A stretch of 62,523 nt of DNA from contig JAPPMB010000171.1 of assembly GCA_028819255.1 (NCBI GenBank), positions 31,371-93,893 of the forward strand, written 5' to 3'. Shown here piece by piece: positions 8,330 through 17,067 of the stretch. Both the position numbers and the translations under genes were made by a program. Within the stretch, counting starts at the first letter, position 1. Each line of letters begins with the position of its first letter. Source of the DNA: Bryobacterales bacterium (GTDB taxonomy: Bacteria > Acidobacteriota > Terriglobia > Bryobacterales > UBA6623). The notes beneath the pieces were generated by a model. It was not told the DNA's origin and made no database searches. It worked only from the letters and a program-made list of their open reading frames with translations.

Positions 8330-9261
8330 TCCATGACCCGGCGAGACTTCCTGTCCCTTGCTCCAGCGGCCGCCCTGCAGCGGCGTCCGACGAACGTCGT
8401 GTTCTTCATGACGGACGACCACGGCGCATGGGCGCTTGGATCCGGCGGCTGCACGGAGATGCACACGCCAAGTCTCGACCGGCTGTCGGCAGAGGGGACG
8501 CGGTTCCGCAGGGCGTACGCCTGCACACCGGTCTGCTCCCCGTCGAGAGCGACCTACTACACGGGCAAGCTTCCCTCTCATCACGGGGTGCAGGACTTTC
8601 TTCTCGCCGACGACAGCTATGGCCCGGAGAGCCGGCCGTTCCTCGACGGGCAGGTCACGTTCGCGGATGTGCTCAAGGCGAACGGCTACACCTGCGGCCT
8701 CGTCGGAAAGTGGCACCTGGGCGAGGACGACAAGACCCAAGCGGGTTTCGACTACTGGCACACGGCGGGGAGAGGAGGCGGCACCTACCTCAACGCCGAA
8801 TTCTTCGTCAACGACCGGACGGTGCGGGACACTGGCTACAAGACGGACTTCGTCGGCGACGGTGCGATCGACTTCCTCGACAGGCATCACGGAGGGCCGT
8901 TCTGCCTGGTCGTTCCGTTCTTCGCACCCCACAGCCCGTACGACTATCAGCCCGAGCGGTACAGGCGGCACTACGAGGTTTCGGACTTCTCCTGCTTCCC
9001 GCGCACGGATCCACATCCGCAGGGGCGCGGCCGGTTCCGCGAGCACTTCGGGAACGAGGAGTCGTATCGCAGCTACTCCGCTCTCGTCACGGGAATGGAC
9101 GCGAACGTCGGGCGCGTGCTGGAGAGGCTCGGCGAACTGGGTGTCCGCGAGAACACGCTCGTCGTCTTCTCCGCGGACCAGGGCTTCAACTGTGGTCACC
9201 ATGGAGTCTGGGGCAAGGGCAACGGGACCATTCCGTTCAACATGTACGAGGAGTCGATTCG
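8330..9261 (+). repeat. 932-bp perfect direct repeat, copy 1
   Basis: By eye, every base from 8330 to 9261 equals the base 29,776 positions further on (38106-39037). The first mismatch downstream is at 9262 (A) versus 39038 (G). Upstream, 8329 (T) differs from 38105 (C). Both flanks remain recognisably homologous but diverged, which suggests gene conversion inside an older duplication. Confidence 0.9.
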
Positions 9262-9733
9262 AGTTCCGCTCATATGGAACCATCCCGGAGTGATTCCAGC
9301 CGGCACCGAGGTTCCCGCAATGGTGTCCTCGTACGACTTCTTCCCGACTCTGCTGGACTACCTGGGAATCGAGGCGGAAGCCGACCCGCAGCGAGTCGGC
9401 CGGAGCTACGCGGGACTCGTGCGGGGTGACCGCTTCGAATGGCCGAACGAAGTGTTCTTCGAATACGGATACACGCGTGCCGTCCGCACCGAGCACCTCA
9501 AGTACATTGAGCGCTCCGACGGCTGGCCGAACGAAGTGTTCGACCTCGAGGAAGATCCCGGGGAACGGATCAATCGCGTCGGCAAGCCCGAGTACAGGGA
9601 GATGCGGCTGGCTCTGCGGAACCGGCTCCGCGCATTCTTTGACGAGGCGGGCGCGCCGGCCCTTCCCGACTGGCGGTCGACGACTCGCCAGCGAATCCCC
9701 ACGGACACGGGCTACTACCGCTGGCAACCGTGA
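8333..9733 (+). CDS. Sulfatase, copy 1 (formylglycine-dependent)
   Basis: A 466-residue sulfatase of the alkaline-phosphatase superfamily that should hydrolyse sulfate esters. The N-terminus MTRRDFLSLAPAAA resembles a Tat-type export signal. Metal-binding Asp28-Asp29 (MTDDHG) and the motif C68-S-P-S-R72 are present. The Cys is the residue that a formylglycine-generating enzyme would oxidise. Downstream, GKWHLGE and FSADQGFNCGHHG supply further active-site residues. The gene is the first of two copies. Bases 8330-9261 are identical to 38106-39037, while the last 470 bp differ. No sulfatase-maturating gene is visible in the window. Confidence 0.93.
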   Translation: MTRRDFLSLAPAAALQRRPTNVVFFMTDDHGAWALGSGGCTEMHTPSLDRLSAEGTRFRRAYACTPVCSPSRATYYTGKLPSHHGVQDFLLADDSYGPESRPFLDGQVTFADVLKANGYTCGLVGKWHLGEDDKTQAGFDYWHTAGRGGGTYLNAEFFVNDRTVRDTGYKTDFVGDGAIDFLDRHHGGPFCLVVPFFAPHSPYDYQPERYRRHYEVSDFSCFPRTDPHPQGRGRFREHFGNEESYRSYSALVTGMDANVGRVLERLGELGVRENTLVVFSADQGFNCGHHGVWGKGNGTIPFNMYEESIRVPLIWNHPGVIPAGTEVPAMVSSYDFFPTLLDYLGIEAEADPQRVGRSYAGLVRGDRFEWPNEVFFEYGYTRAVRTEHLKYIERSDGWPNEVFDLEEDPGERINRVGKPEYREMRLALRNRLRAFFDEAGAPALPDWRSTTRQRIPTDTGYYRWQP

Positions 9734-9794
9734 CCGGCGTCTTCGGCGACACCTCCTTACGGGAGGACGCTGGGACGGACTGTCCGCACTCCGT

Positions 9795-10166
9795 TCAAAC
9801 AGATCCTGATGCCGCCGCGGACACCTCCCCGATCGCGACTTCGGAGTCCGCCGGCCACTGGCCGATGCGGTTCCGCTCCCGCGCCAAGTCGTAGTCGGCT
9901 TGCAGCCGCATCCACATGTCGGCCGACCCCCAGTCGGCGGCTTCCAGCTTCAGGGCCATGCCAGCCGAGATGCCCGCTCGCCCATTGAGCACCCTCGATA
10001 GCGCCGCTCGCGATACCCCCAGCTTGCGTGCCGCCACGCCTACCCCCAGGCCCTCGTGGACACCCTCCACCGCCTCCAGGCAGCCGTGGTAAAGGTGTCG
10101 TCCCGGATGCGGCGGGTGCCGCCGCATCCACGCGTCGCAACTCACCCTATGCTCGTTCTCGCTCAT
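9795..10166 (-). CDS. higA: HigA-like antitoxin (helix-turn-helix XRE)
   Basis: A 123-residue protein with the HigA pattern PGRHLYHGCLEAV...GVGVAARKLGVSRAALSRVLNGRAGISAGMALKLE. Here the helix-turn-helix spans roughly residues 42-66 and MWMRLQADYDL is the typical HigA end of the domain. HigA normally neutralises the ribonuclease toxin HigB and represses its own operon. Toxin-like sequence lies immediately upstream (10176-10511, 9 bp gap), the usual toxin-antitoxin order. A decayed copy lies at 39571-39919 next to the second sulfatase. Confidence 0.85.
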   Translation of the reverse strand: MSENEHRVSCDAWMRRHPPHPGRHLYHGCLEAVEGVHEGLGVGVAARKLGVSRAALSRVLNGRAGISAGMALKLEAADWGSADMWMRLQADYDLARERNRIGQWPADSEVAIGEVSAAASGSV

Positions 10167-10175
10167 GCCATCCCC

Positions 10176-10511
10176 CTAGTGGTAGTCGACCAGATCCACG
10201 TCAAATACTTCCCCGCCCTCGATCCGGAACACGATCCGCCACGTCCGCGACACGGCCACACCCCAGCGGCCCGCCAGATCCCACTTTAGTGGGAAACAGG
10301 CCCAGGCGACGGACACATCTACCCTGCCCGCGATCACCTGCGATGGGCGGGCGTCTAGCGAGGGTTCTGGGTCAGGTCTCCATTGACGAACGGTGACAGG
10401 GGGCTCGAAAGGTCTTGCCGTTGAGGCGGATGCGATTCGGGCCGCCGAGATATTCGCGAAGGATCGTTTCAGACCATAGCCGGCTCCCGTGCCACTGCTC
10501 AGCGGCCCCAT
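10176..10511 (-). pseudogene. HigB/RelE-like toxin, probably degenerate
   Basis: The last 45 residues of this frame (PLKWDLAGRWGVAVSRTWR, then IVFRIEGGEVFDVDLVDYH) match the conserved C-terminal half of HigB ribonuclease toxins. The upstream half starts with a possible GLKRSF but the stretch between shows no clear HigB pattern. Parts look better in another frame, so one or more frameshifts are likely. A normal HigB is about 92 residues. Remnant toxin with an intact antitoxin is the most likely reading; a divergent functional toxin is possible. Confidence 0.5.
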
Positions 10512-10729
10512 GTCGGAGTGCCCTTCCGGGAGGGGGCGGCAGGAGCGGGCAGCGGTTCTGTTTCGGGAGCGCCTCCCTGGTGACGAACGGGCACGGGGCC
10601 ATCCATCTGTCCCGCTTTCACCCCGCCGAGTATCCGGTTGACGTGTGGATCGTCGAACCGGCGATTGACGACATTCTCGTACAGCACCGCCGGGCGGGCG
10701 GCTGGGCTGTACAAGGTGGAGACTCGCTC

Positions 10730-11632
10730 TTAGGATTCGCGGCCCAGACGAGCGGCGCGAGCTGTGACGTTCCGGAGTCGCTCCTCCAATGCCCGTATCC
10801 GCCCCTCTGCGGCACTCGCCCGATCCTCCGCAGCATGCCTCAGGCCCGCCTCGTCCTGCGCGTGACTCTCCGCGGCACGCGCACGTTCTTCCGCGGCACT
10901 CGCCCGATTCTCCGCGCGGTTCGCGCGCTTCTCCGCCTCAGCGGCGCGATTCTCCGCAATCCGCAGCCGTCGCTCGGCTTCCTTCAGCTCGCCGGTGAAC
11001 TCCTTGCCTGTCTGCGGATCCCGAAAGACCACCACCGTCGCCCCGTCCCGCCTCCGGCTGCGCAGATCCAGCGCCAGCACTTCGCTCCGCAGCCAGATGC
11101 CCCTGCCCTCGCGCTCCACGGCTTCCACCGGGCCGAACCGCCCCCCGCTCGCCGCGTAGCCCTCCAGCGGCCTGCCCATCAGGAACCCTTGCGGATCCAG
11201 CCGCCAGTACTCGCGCACCCCGATCCCGGCGTACTCCCCCGCCTTGTACCGGGCGTCGTTCTCCGCCGTCGACGGCGACGCCACCTCCAGCACGAAGTCC
11301 GGCGCCTTGCCTTCCTCCCAGACTCTGAACGAGCTGCGGTCCCCGCCGCGGCCGACGCCGAACACCACCTGCAGGTCCGGCTGCAGGCGCGCCTGGCTGT
11401 TGCCGCGCTGGTAGTACACCACCAGCTCCATGGCCACGAGCACGTCCTCGCGCTCGCTGAAGTGGCTGACCAACGCATCCGTGGCCTGCCTGACTGCGTC
11501 GCCGTGCCAGACGCTCTGGGCGATCCAGTGTCCTTCCGGGTACTCGGCCTCGCAGGGCTCCGGCGACGCAGCTTCCGGGATGCCCGGGGCCACAGAGGGG
11601 GATTGGCTGGTGATGGTCGCCGTTGCCGGCAT
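10730..11632 (-). CDS. Uma2-family (DUF820) protein with C-terminal coiled coil
   Basis: I start it at the ATG at 11632 (MPATATITSQS, 300 residues); the frame also offers GTG at 11659. The N-terminal two thirds is a Uma2/DUF820 PD-(D/E)XK-like fold, with QPDLQVVFG, APDFVLEVASPSTAENDARYK (metal-binding D...E-x-S core) and GVREYWRLDPQG. The last 100 residues are a charged coiled coil built from imperfect units like RAENRAAEAEK. Uma2 proteins are abundant in cyanobacteria and some Acidobacteriota, and their substrate is unknown. Confidence 0.85.
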   Translation of the reverse strand: MPATATITSQSPSVAPGIPEAASPEPCEAEYPEGHWIAQSVWHGDAVRQATDALVSHFSEREDVLVAMELVVYYQRGNSQARLQPDLQVVFGVGRGGDRSSFRVWEEGKAPDFVLEVASPSTAENDARYKAGEYAGIGVREYWRLDPQGFLMGRPLEGYAASGGRFGPVEAVEREGRGIWLRSEVLALDLRSRRRDGATVVVFRDPQTGKEFTGELKEAERRLRIAENRAAEAEKRANRAENRASAAEERARAAESHAQDEAGLRHAAEDRASAAEGRIRALEERLRNVTARAARLGRES

Positions 11633-12381
11633 GTCCGTCTCGAATCCGCGTGACCGCACCTCCGTCTCATCCTACTTCAGCCCGGGTGCGTCCGGTGGCA
11701 CTGGATTGTGGCTGCCCGGGTTGCGCACCGGCGAGCCGGACAAGTGGCGGCCGGAAGAACGGCGAACGGAACGGTGCTCTCGGAGGATCGGAAGCCGGCC
11801 GTGTGGGTGTGGGCGGTCACGGGATGTCGGCGGGTCGCGGGCATCTGCCGGGTTCCGACCGAAAGAGCCTGAGGGTCCCGCGACAGGTTGCGCGCCCGCA
11901 ATGGCGGCCGCAGCGAAGCCACCGTCTTCGAACAAAGAAGGCAAAGCCCAGTCTGCACCTCCGGGACTCTTCAATGTTCGGTAGCGCTTGCCGGTTGACG
12001 GGGAGCAAGACGGAGAGGTGGACAGATCTGCCTGCGTTTGCGGGATCACGCGGAGAGTAGGGCAGGAGGGGATTCCGCTGAGTGCGGTGCGGGAGCTGGC
12101 GGTGAGGCCGGGTGGGAGCTGCGACGGAACCGCTGGATGCGGGAGCGCCACGATCTCGGCTTCGCAGTTTCTGCGGCAAGCGCACGGGCCAGGCCGCCGT
12201 GTTCGGCGGACGCCGGCCGGCCCTGGTCGGCTGGCATTGCCGCCGCGCTGCACTGTGCCGCCCCCGACCGCCGGATCGGCTGGAAGCCCCTGTGGCGGCG
12301 GCGTCCGTTCCCGGCGGGCCGCAGCCAGCCGGCCTGCCGGCCGCTCCCGTGCAATCTGTGAACGTGTCGCGCCCACCGACA
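11633..12381. other. Gene-poor stretch with no supported gene
   Basis: I see no reading frame here with convincing protein character. The long minus-strand frame across it is Arg/Pro/Gly-rich and looks like shadow. It separates the Uma2 gene from the beta-propeller relic and is probably decayed mobile or gene debris. Confidence 0.4.
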
Positions 12382-12660
12382 ATGAAGGCGGGGGACCGCT
12401 GCTACGAGGTCCACCACGACTGGGGATCCCTGCCTGACCGGATCCGGTACGGCAACAGTCACGGAGTCCAGGTCGATTCGCAGGGACTCGTCTACGTCCA
12501 TCACACGGCGCACGCAACTTCATCGAGTGATCACTCCGTGGTGGTGTTCGATCCGGACGGCAGGTTCGTGACCTCGTAGGGCGGCGCCTACGCCGGCGGC
12601 GCCCACGGATTCCGCCTCGCCAGGGAGGGCCCGGACGAGTTCCTCTACTTCTGCGCTGCC
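12382..12660 (+). pseudogene. 5' fragment of an NHL/six-bladed beta-propeller gene
   Basis: The frame from the ATG at 12382 reads AGDRCYEVHHDWGSLPDRI then YGNSHGVQVDSQGLVYVHH and VVVFDPDGRFVTS. This is the start of NHL-repeat proteins of the peptidyl-alpha-hydroxyglycine lyase-like type. A TAG at 12577-12579 sits where family members have the Trp of SWG, after which the frame continues GGAYAGGAHGFRLAREGPDE. The fragment ends at about 12660, where the transposase relic begins, and the rest of the gene is absent. Identification is from motif memory. Confidence 0.6.
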
Positions 12661-13990
12661 GCGTCAGGATTCCGTTGGGCATGACAGTCTCTGAGGGATT
12701 CTGAGGATGCTTGACGGAGTGTGAAGGGGAGTTCGTGGGAACGTTCTCGGGTTCGCGTGCCAACTCCCGGATGCGGCGACGCAGGCTCGAGTGCCACTGG
12801 TCGCGGTCCAGCGTGGGCTGAGCCGTGACAGTGCCCGCTTGTTCCAAACGGGCGAAGGCGCGAGGCAGTTCGTGGAGCGTGCCGCACACGATTTGCACAT
12901 AGTGCGGATCGAGCAAGTTGGTAGCTAGGGAGGCTTCGGCGGGCTGGTCCTGCATGTCCCGGCCCAGGTGGGCGCGTCCCAAGCGTCGGCGCAGCTTGCG
13001 CTTGGCCTGGGAGAAGAAGTGCTCGGCGGGGTTGTTGGTGCGGGCGACCGGATGTCCGAAGCGCAGGTCGTGGTAGCGGTCGAGATAGGCCAGCACGGCG
13101 ATGAACAAGTGTGCCCGTATGCGGTCCCGCCTGGAATGCCAGTTGGGACATTGGCCGAGATCGGACTTCAATACGCGGAAGGTGAATTCGATGTCGGCCA
13201 GCTGCCGGTAGGTGCGCGCCACCCGTTCCAGGTTCCAGTCGGTGTGACTGGTTCGAAGCACCTAGGTGCCGGCCCGCCGATCCTTCCGGGCATGCTGGTC
13301 ATTGCGCTTCCAGCGCACCGCCGTGGCCAGGACCGGCTTGGCTGAGGCCTCGCCGGCCTGTTGCGTTCCGGTCTCGCCAGCTGCGGAATCGTCTTCAAAC
13401 TGGATGGCAGCTGACTGGCCGGTCTCGGACTTGGCCCGATCCACCAAGACATCATTCTGTGCCGAAACTCGCTTGTAGCGCTCCTTGAGCCGGCCCACGC
13501 GCTGCCGGACCTCCTCATAGCGCTTGGCAAGCCGTTCTTGTGGCGTCCTTCGTGCAAGGCCCTCAAGGCATCCTCGAAGCGCTCGCGTTGCTTGGCGAGA
13601 ATGGCATCGTCCTTGGCGTGGCGTGCCTCGCTCCACAGACACGACCGGCTTTCCCTTTCCACCGCATCCAGCGGCCACGCGTGGTGAGGTGCCATGACTG
13701 GGCCGAAAGCGCGATGCGGGGGCTGTGTCGGGCGGATCGGCGCCTCCCCGGCGCACCGTGATCCAGTCGTAGCCGTGGCTGCGCAGCCAAGCGATCGACG
13801 CCTCGGTGGACAAGCCGGCATCCAAGATGACGGTGGGGCGCGGACCGTCGCAGAACAACTCGGCCAGGCGACGGATAGCCTCAGGCAAAGTGCCGGGTTC
13901 GGAAGATATTGCCAGGCACCATTCCGATGCGCCAAGGGAAGCCGGAGGCGTCCAGGGTCAGGCCGAGGGTGACGAGAGGACAGTCATTGC
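12660..13990 (-). pseudogene. IS1634-like DDE transposase relic
   Basis: Minus-strand pieces in order are VTLGLTLDASGFPWRIGMV, PEAIRRLAELFCDGPRPTVI, LDAGLSTEASIAWLRSHGYD, a Lys/Arg-rich linker, VLRTSHTDWNLERVARTYRQ, LADIEFTFRVLKSDLG and HLFIAVLAYL. These are the central and C-terminal DDE-domain patterns of IS1634/IS4-type transposases. The frame shifts near 13905, 13740 and 13530. A TAG at 13262-13264 falls where these proteins have the Tyr of YVLRT. The N-terminal third is missing, cut off next to the CRTAC1 stop at 13998. It is dead. Confidence 0.75.
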
Positions 13991-13997
13991 GAATGTG

Positions 13998-15623
13998 TTA
14001 CTGGCCGGGCTCGACAATTCGCAGTGTCTGCCCGGCGGCCACATCGCGGAACGTCTGCTCCCTGCCGGACGGCCAAACCACCCTAATCTCCTCCACGCGG
14101 CGCACGTCCCCGAGCCCCAAGTGCAGCCGTAGGTCACTGGCCGATGCGTAGCCGACGCTGTTGGCAATCGTCCGAACGCGAGCGGCAGCGCCCGGGACAC
14201 GCGCTTCCACCCGGGCGCCGAGAGCCGAGCGGTTGGATTCCGTGCCCTCGAGTGCCAGCCAGAGCCAGTGTCCTCCGGAGGAGACGTTGCGCAGAAGCAC
14301 GGGCCGCTCGTTGAGGGCGGTCAGGGCGGCATCCACGCGACCGTCATTGTCGAAGTCCGCGAAAGCGACGCCCCGGTGCAGGCGGGCCCGCTCCAGTGCC
14401 ACACCGGCCGCAGCGGAAACATCCCGTAAAGAGCCGCCGCCGACATTGCGGAAAATCCGGTTCGGCTGGGGATCATCCGCATCAAGGTCCCCGTTGGCGG
14501 TGAAGAAGTCGAGGAGCCCGTCGCTGTCAAAGTCCACCAGCCCGCATCCCCAGCCGCTCCACGGGCGGCTCAGCGCGACCATGCCGCTCCCCAGGCTGAA
14601 ATCCTCAAAGTACCGGCCATCCTGGTTGCGGAACAACTCGAATGTCTCCCGCTTGAGGCCGGTCATCACAATGTCCGGGAGGCTGTCGCCGTCAAAGTCT
14701 CGGAAGTCAGCTCCCATGCCTGAGATGAACCTTCCGTCGCCGTTGAACGCGACGCCGATGGGTACACCCTGCTCCTTGAAGCGGCCGTTGCCCAAATTGC
14801 GGAACAGGAAGTTTCTGTGGTTGTCATTGGCTACGAAAATGTCGCTGTAGCCGTCGTTGTCAAAATCCCCGATGGAGACGCCCATGCCCTTGCCCCGAAC
14901 GGCGATACGCGTTTCGGCCGAGACCTCCTCGAACGAGCCATCCCCGCGGTTGCGGTAGAGCAGGGGGGTCTGGCCCCGGTACGAATCGGGATGGCAATAT
15001 GTCCGCGATCCGTCGGCAAGACCGCCGCAGACCAGGTCCAGCCCGGGAGCCCATTCGCAGTAGTTCGACAGGAACAGGTCCAGCAGGCCGTCCCTGTCGT
15101 AGTCGAGCCACGCGGCCGCGACCGACCAGAGCTTGTCGCCGTGAGAATCGACACCGTCAACACGAGCCGCTTCGGTCACGTCGGAGAACGTGCCGTCTCC
15201 GTTGTTGCGGTACAGAGTGTTGCGGTTGACGCCGCAAACGTAGAGGTCCTGGTCGCCGTCGTTGTCGTAGTCGGCCACGGCGACCCCCATTGAGTACCCC
15301 GCCCCTTCGACCCCGGCCCGCTCAGTGACATCTTCGAAGGCTCCGTCCCCCCGGTTGCGGTAGAGGCGGTTCCAGTATTCGGCGCCCGTCTTTCTCAGCG
15401 ACGGCAGCTCGGCACCATTCGCGACGTAGAGATCCATCCACCCGTCGGAGTCGAAGTCAATGACTCCAAGCCCGCCCAGCATCGTCTCTACCTGGTACTT
15501 GTCTCCTTCTGCGGAGTTGAGGACGGCCCAGTCGAGCCCGGCACCGGCCGTGGCGTCTGTGAAGCGGATCTGGCCCGGCGCGGCCAGCGCGGCCAGCCCC
15601 GCAGCCAGAGCTGCGCCCAACAT
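13998..15623 (-). CDS. CRTAC1-type FG-GAP / ASPIC-UnbV secreted protein
   Basis: I choose the ATG at 15623 (MLGAALAAGLAALAAPGQ, a signal peptide) because a GGAGGG site lies just before it; a GTG at 15641 is the alternative. The 541-residue protein consists of repeated FG-GAP/VCBS calcium-binding units (for example DFDSDGWMDLYVANG and DYDNDGDQDLYVCG), which should form a beta-propeller. The C-terminal ASPIC/UnbV domain contains LRLHLGLGDVRRVEEIRVVW. These proteins are exported; their function is poorly known. It ends the operon PSD1-DUF1501-CRTAC1 (33 bp after DUF1501). Confidence 0.9.
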   Translation of the reverse strand: MLGAALAAGLAALAAPGQIRFTDATAGAGLDWAVLNSAEGDKYQVETMLGGLGVIDFDSDGWMDLYVANGAELPSLRKTGAEYWNRLYRNRGDGAFEDVTERAGVEGAGYSMGVAVADYDNDGDQDLYVCGVNRNTLYRNNGDGTFSDVTEAARVDGVDSHGDKLWSVAAAWLDYDRDGLLDLFLSNYCEWAPGLDLVCGGLADGSRTYCHPDSYRGQTPLLYRNRGDGSFEEVSAETRIAVRGKGMGVSIGDFDNDGYSDIFVANDNHRNFLFRNLGNGRFKEQGVPIGVAFNGDGRFISGMGADFRDFDGDSLPDIVMTGLKRETFELFRNQDGRYFEDFSLGSGMVALSRPWSGWGCGLVDFDSDGLLDFFTANGDLDADDPQPNRIFRNVGGGSLRDVSAAAGVALERARLHRGVAFADFDNDGRVDAALTALNERPVLLRNVSSGGHWLWLALEGTESNRSALGARVEARVPGAAARVRTIANSVGYASASDLRLHLGLGDVRRVEEIRVVWPSGREQTFRDVAAGQTLRIVEPGQ

Positions 15624-15656
15624 GGAGGCCCTCCGGTTCACTCTGGAATCCGCTGG

Positions 15657-17066
15657 TCAGGCGAGGACATCGTGAATCACCTCGCCGGCTACATCCGTGA
15701 GGCGGAAGTCGCGGCCATCGTGGCGGTAGGTGAGCCGGGTGTGGTCGATGCCCAGCAGGTGTAGGACCGTAGCATGGAAATCGTGGACCGAGACCGGGTC
15801 CGAGACTGCCCGGAAGCCGATTTCGTCGGTCTGTCCGTGGCTGATCCCTCCCTTGATGCCTCCGCCAGCCATCCACATCAGGAATCCGTGAGGGTTGTGG
15901 TCCCGGCCGCCCCCGCCCTCGGTGAAAGGCATCCTACCGAATTCGCCGCCCCAGATCACGAGCGTCTCGTCCAGCAGGCCGGAACTGCCCAGGTCCGTCA
16001 GCAGGCCGGCAACCGGGATGTCGGTCTCGAGAGCACGGGCCCGGTGGTTCTCCTCCAGCTTCGAGTGGGAGTCCCACTCCGAGTTGATCCCTCCCGAATA
16101 AACCTGGACGAAGCGGACACCGCGCTCCACCAGCCGCCGTGCCATCAACAGCTGAGCGCCGAAAGTCCGGCTCTCAGGGACGTCCATGCCGTAGAGCCGC
16201 CTGATCTCGTCCGGCTCCTGCGTGAGGTCGACTGCCTCCGGAGCTTCCATCTGCATGCGGTAGGCAAGCTCGAAGCTCTGGATGCGCTCTGCGATGTGGC
16301 GGTCGCCGGGCCGCTCCTCCAGGTGGTCGCGGTGCATGGCCAGGACCAAGTCAAGCTGGCGGCGCCTCGCTGCGGGGCTCAGGATCCCCGGGCGCTCCAG
16401 GTTCAGCACCGGGCTGTCGCCCGTGCGAAACACCGTGCCGCCGTGGGTTCTGGGAAGGAAGCCGGAGGACCAGAGCGGCGAGCCGCCGACAGGGATGCCC
16501 CGTGGGTCGTACATGACGACAAAGCCGGGCAGGTTTTCGTTTTCGGTGCCAAGTCCGTAGGTGACCCACGAACCCGCGCTAGGAAACCCAAGTCTCGTCA
16601 GGCCGGTATTGACCTGAAAAAGTGCCTGGTCGTGGACATTGGTCTCGACATGGCACGAATTCAGGAAGGCGATGCGGTCAACGTGCTGCGCGATGCCCGG
16701 GCAAATCTCCGACACCTCGCGCCCGCTCTGCCCGTGCGGTGCGAACGCAAAGGGCGACTTCATGAGCGGTCCGACCTTGCCTGAGAAGGTCTTCAGCCCC
16801 GTGGCGCCCGAAAAGCTCTTGCCGTCGCTGCGGTCCAGTCCCGGCTTGCGGTCGAACAGGTCGATCCCGCTCGGCCCTCCGTACATGAAGCACCAGATGA
16901 CGGACTTCGCTTTGGGTGCGAAGTGCGGGCCGCTCCCGAGGCCTCGACGAGCGCCCAGCAGCGAGGCCAAGGCCAGCATGCCCGCACCGCCCCCGGACCG
17001 CCGCAGCCACTCGCGCCGGCTGAAACCCGGACGGGGCTGGACGGGTTGCCAAGGGAGGGCCTGCAT
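15657..17066 (-). CDS. DUF1501 domain protein (sulfatase-like fold), copy A
   Basis: A 469-residue DUF1501 protein. Family marks are an N-terminal Tat-like FSRREWLRRSGGGAGMLALA, SVIWCFMYGGPSGIDLFDRKP, VETNVHDQALF, and the late WGGEFGRMPFTEGGGGRDHN and FHATVLHLLGIDH. DUF1501 has the alkaline-phosphatase/sulfatase fold but no known substrate. It is almost always encoded next to a PSD1 protein. Here its ATG comes one base after the PSD1 stop (gap 17067), so the pair is tightly coupled. Confidence 0.92.
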   Translation of the reverse strand: MQALPWQPVQPRPGFSRREWLRRSGGGAGMLALASLLGARRGLGSGPHFAPKAKSVIWCFMYGGPSGIDLFDRKPGLDRSDGKSFSGATGLKTFSGKVGPLMKSPFAFAPHGQSGREVSEICPGIAQHVDRIAFLNSCHVETNVHDQALFQVNTGLTRLGFPSAGSWVTYGLGTENENLPGFVVMYDPRGIPVGGSPLWSSGFLPRTHGGTVFRTGDSPVLNLERPGILSPAARRRQLDLVLAMHRDHLEERPGDRHIAERIQSFELAYRMQMEAPEAVDLTQEPDEIRRLYGMDVPESRTFGAQLLMARRLVERGVRFVQVYSGGINSEWDSHSKLEENHRARALETDIPVAGLLTDLGSSGLLDETLVIWGGEFGRMPFTEGGGGRDHNPHGFLMWMAGGGIKGGISHGQTDEIGFRAVSDPVSVHDFHATVLHLLGIDHTRLTYRHDGRDFRLTDVAGEVIHDVLA

Positions 17067-17067
17067 T

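Noticed and set aside
8066..9727. 553-residue minus-strand open frame (and its twin at 37908-39272)
   Set aside because: Antisense to the two sulfatases; the duplicated sulfatase simply duplicates the shadow.
13262..13264. TAG codons inside otherwise continuous frames (also 12577 and 50252) as possible pyrrolysine or amber recoding
   Set aside because: All three are in truncated genes, the transposase one also frameshifted, and they sit at Tyr/Trp positions. Decay is the simpler explanation, unlike the UGA in the intact rhodanese gene.
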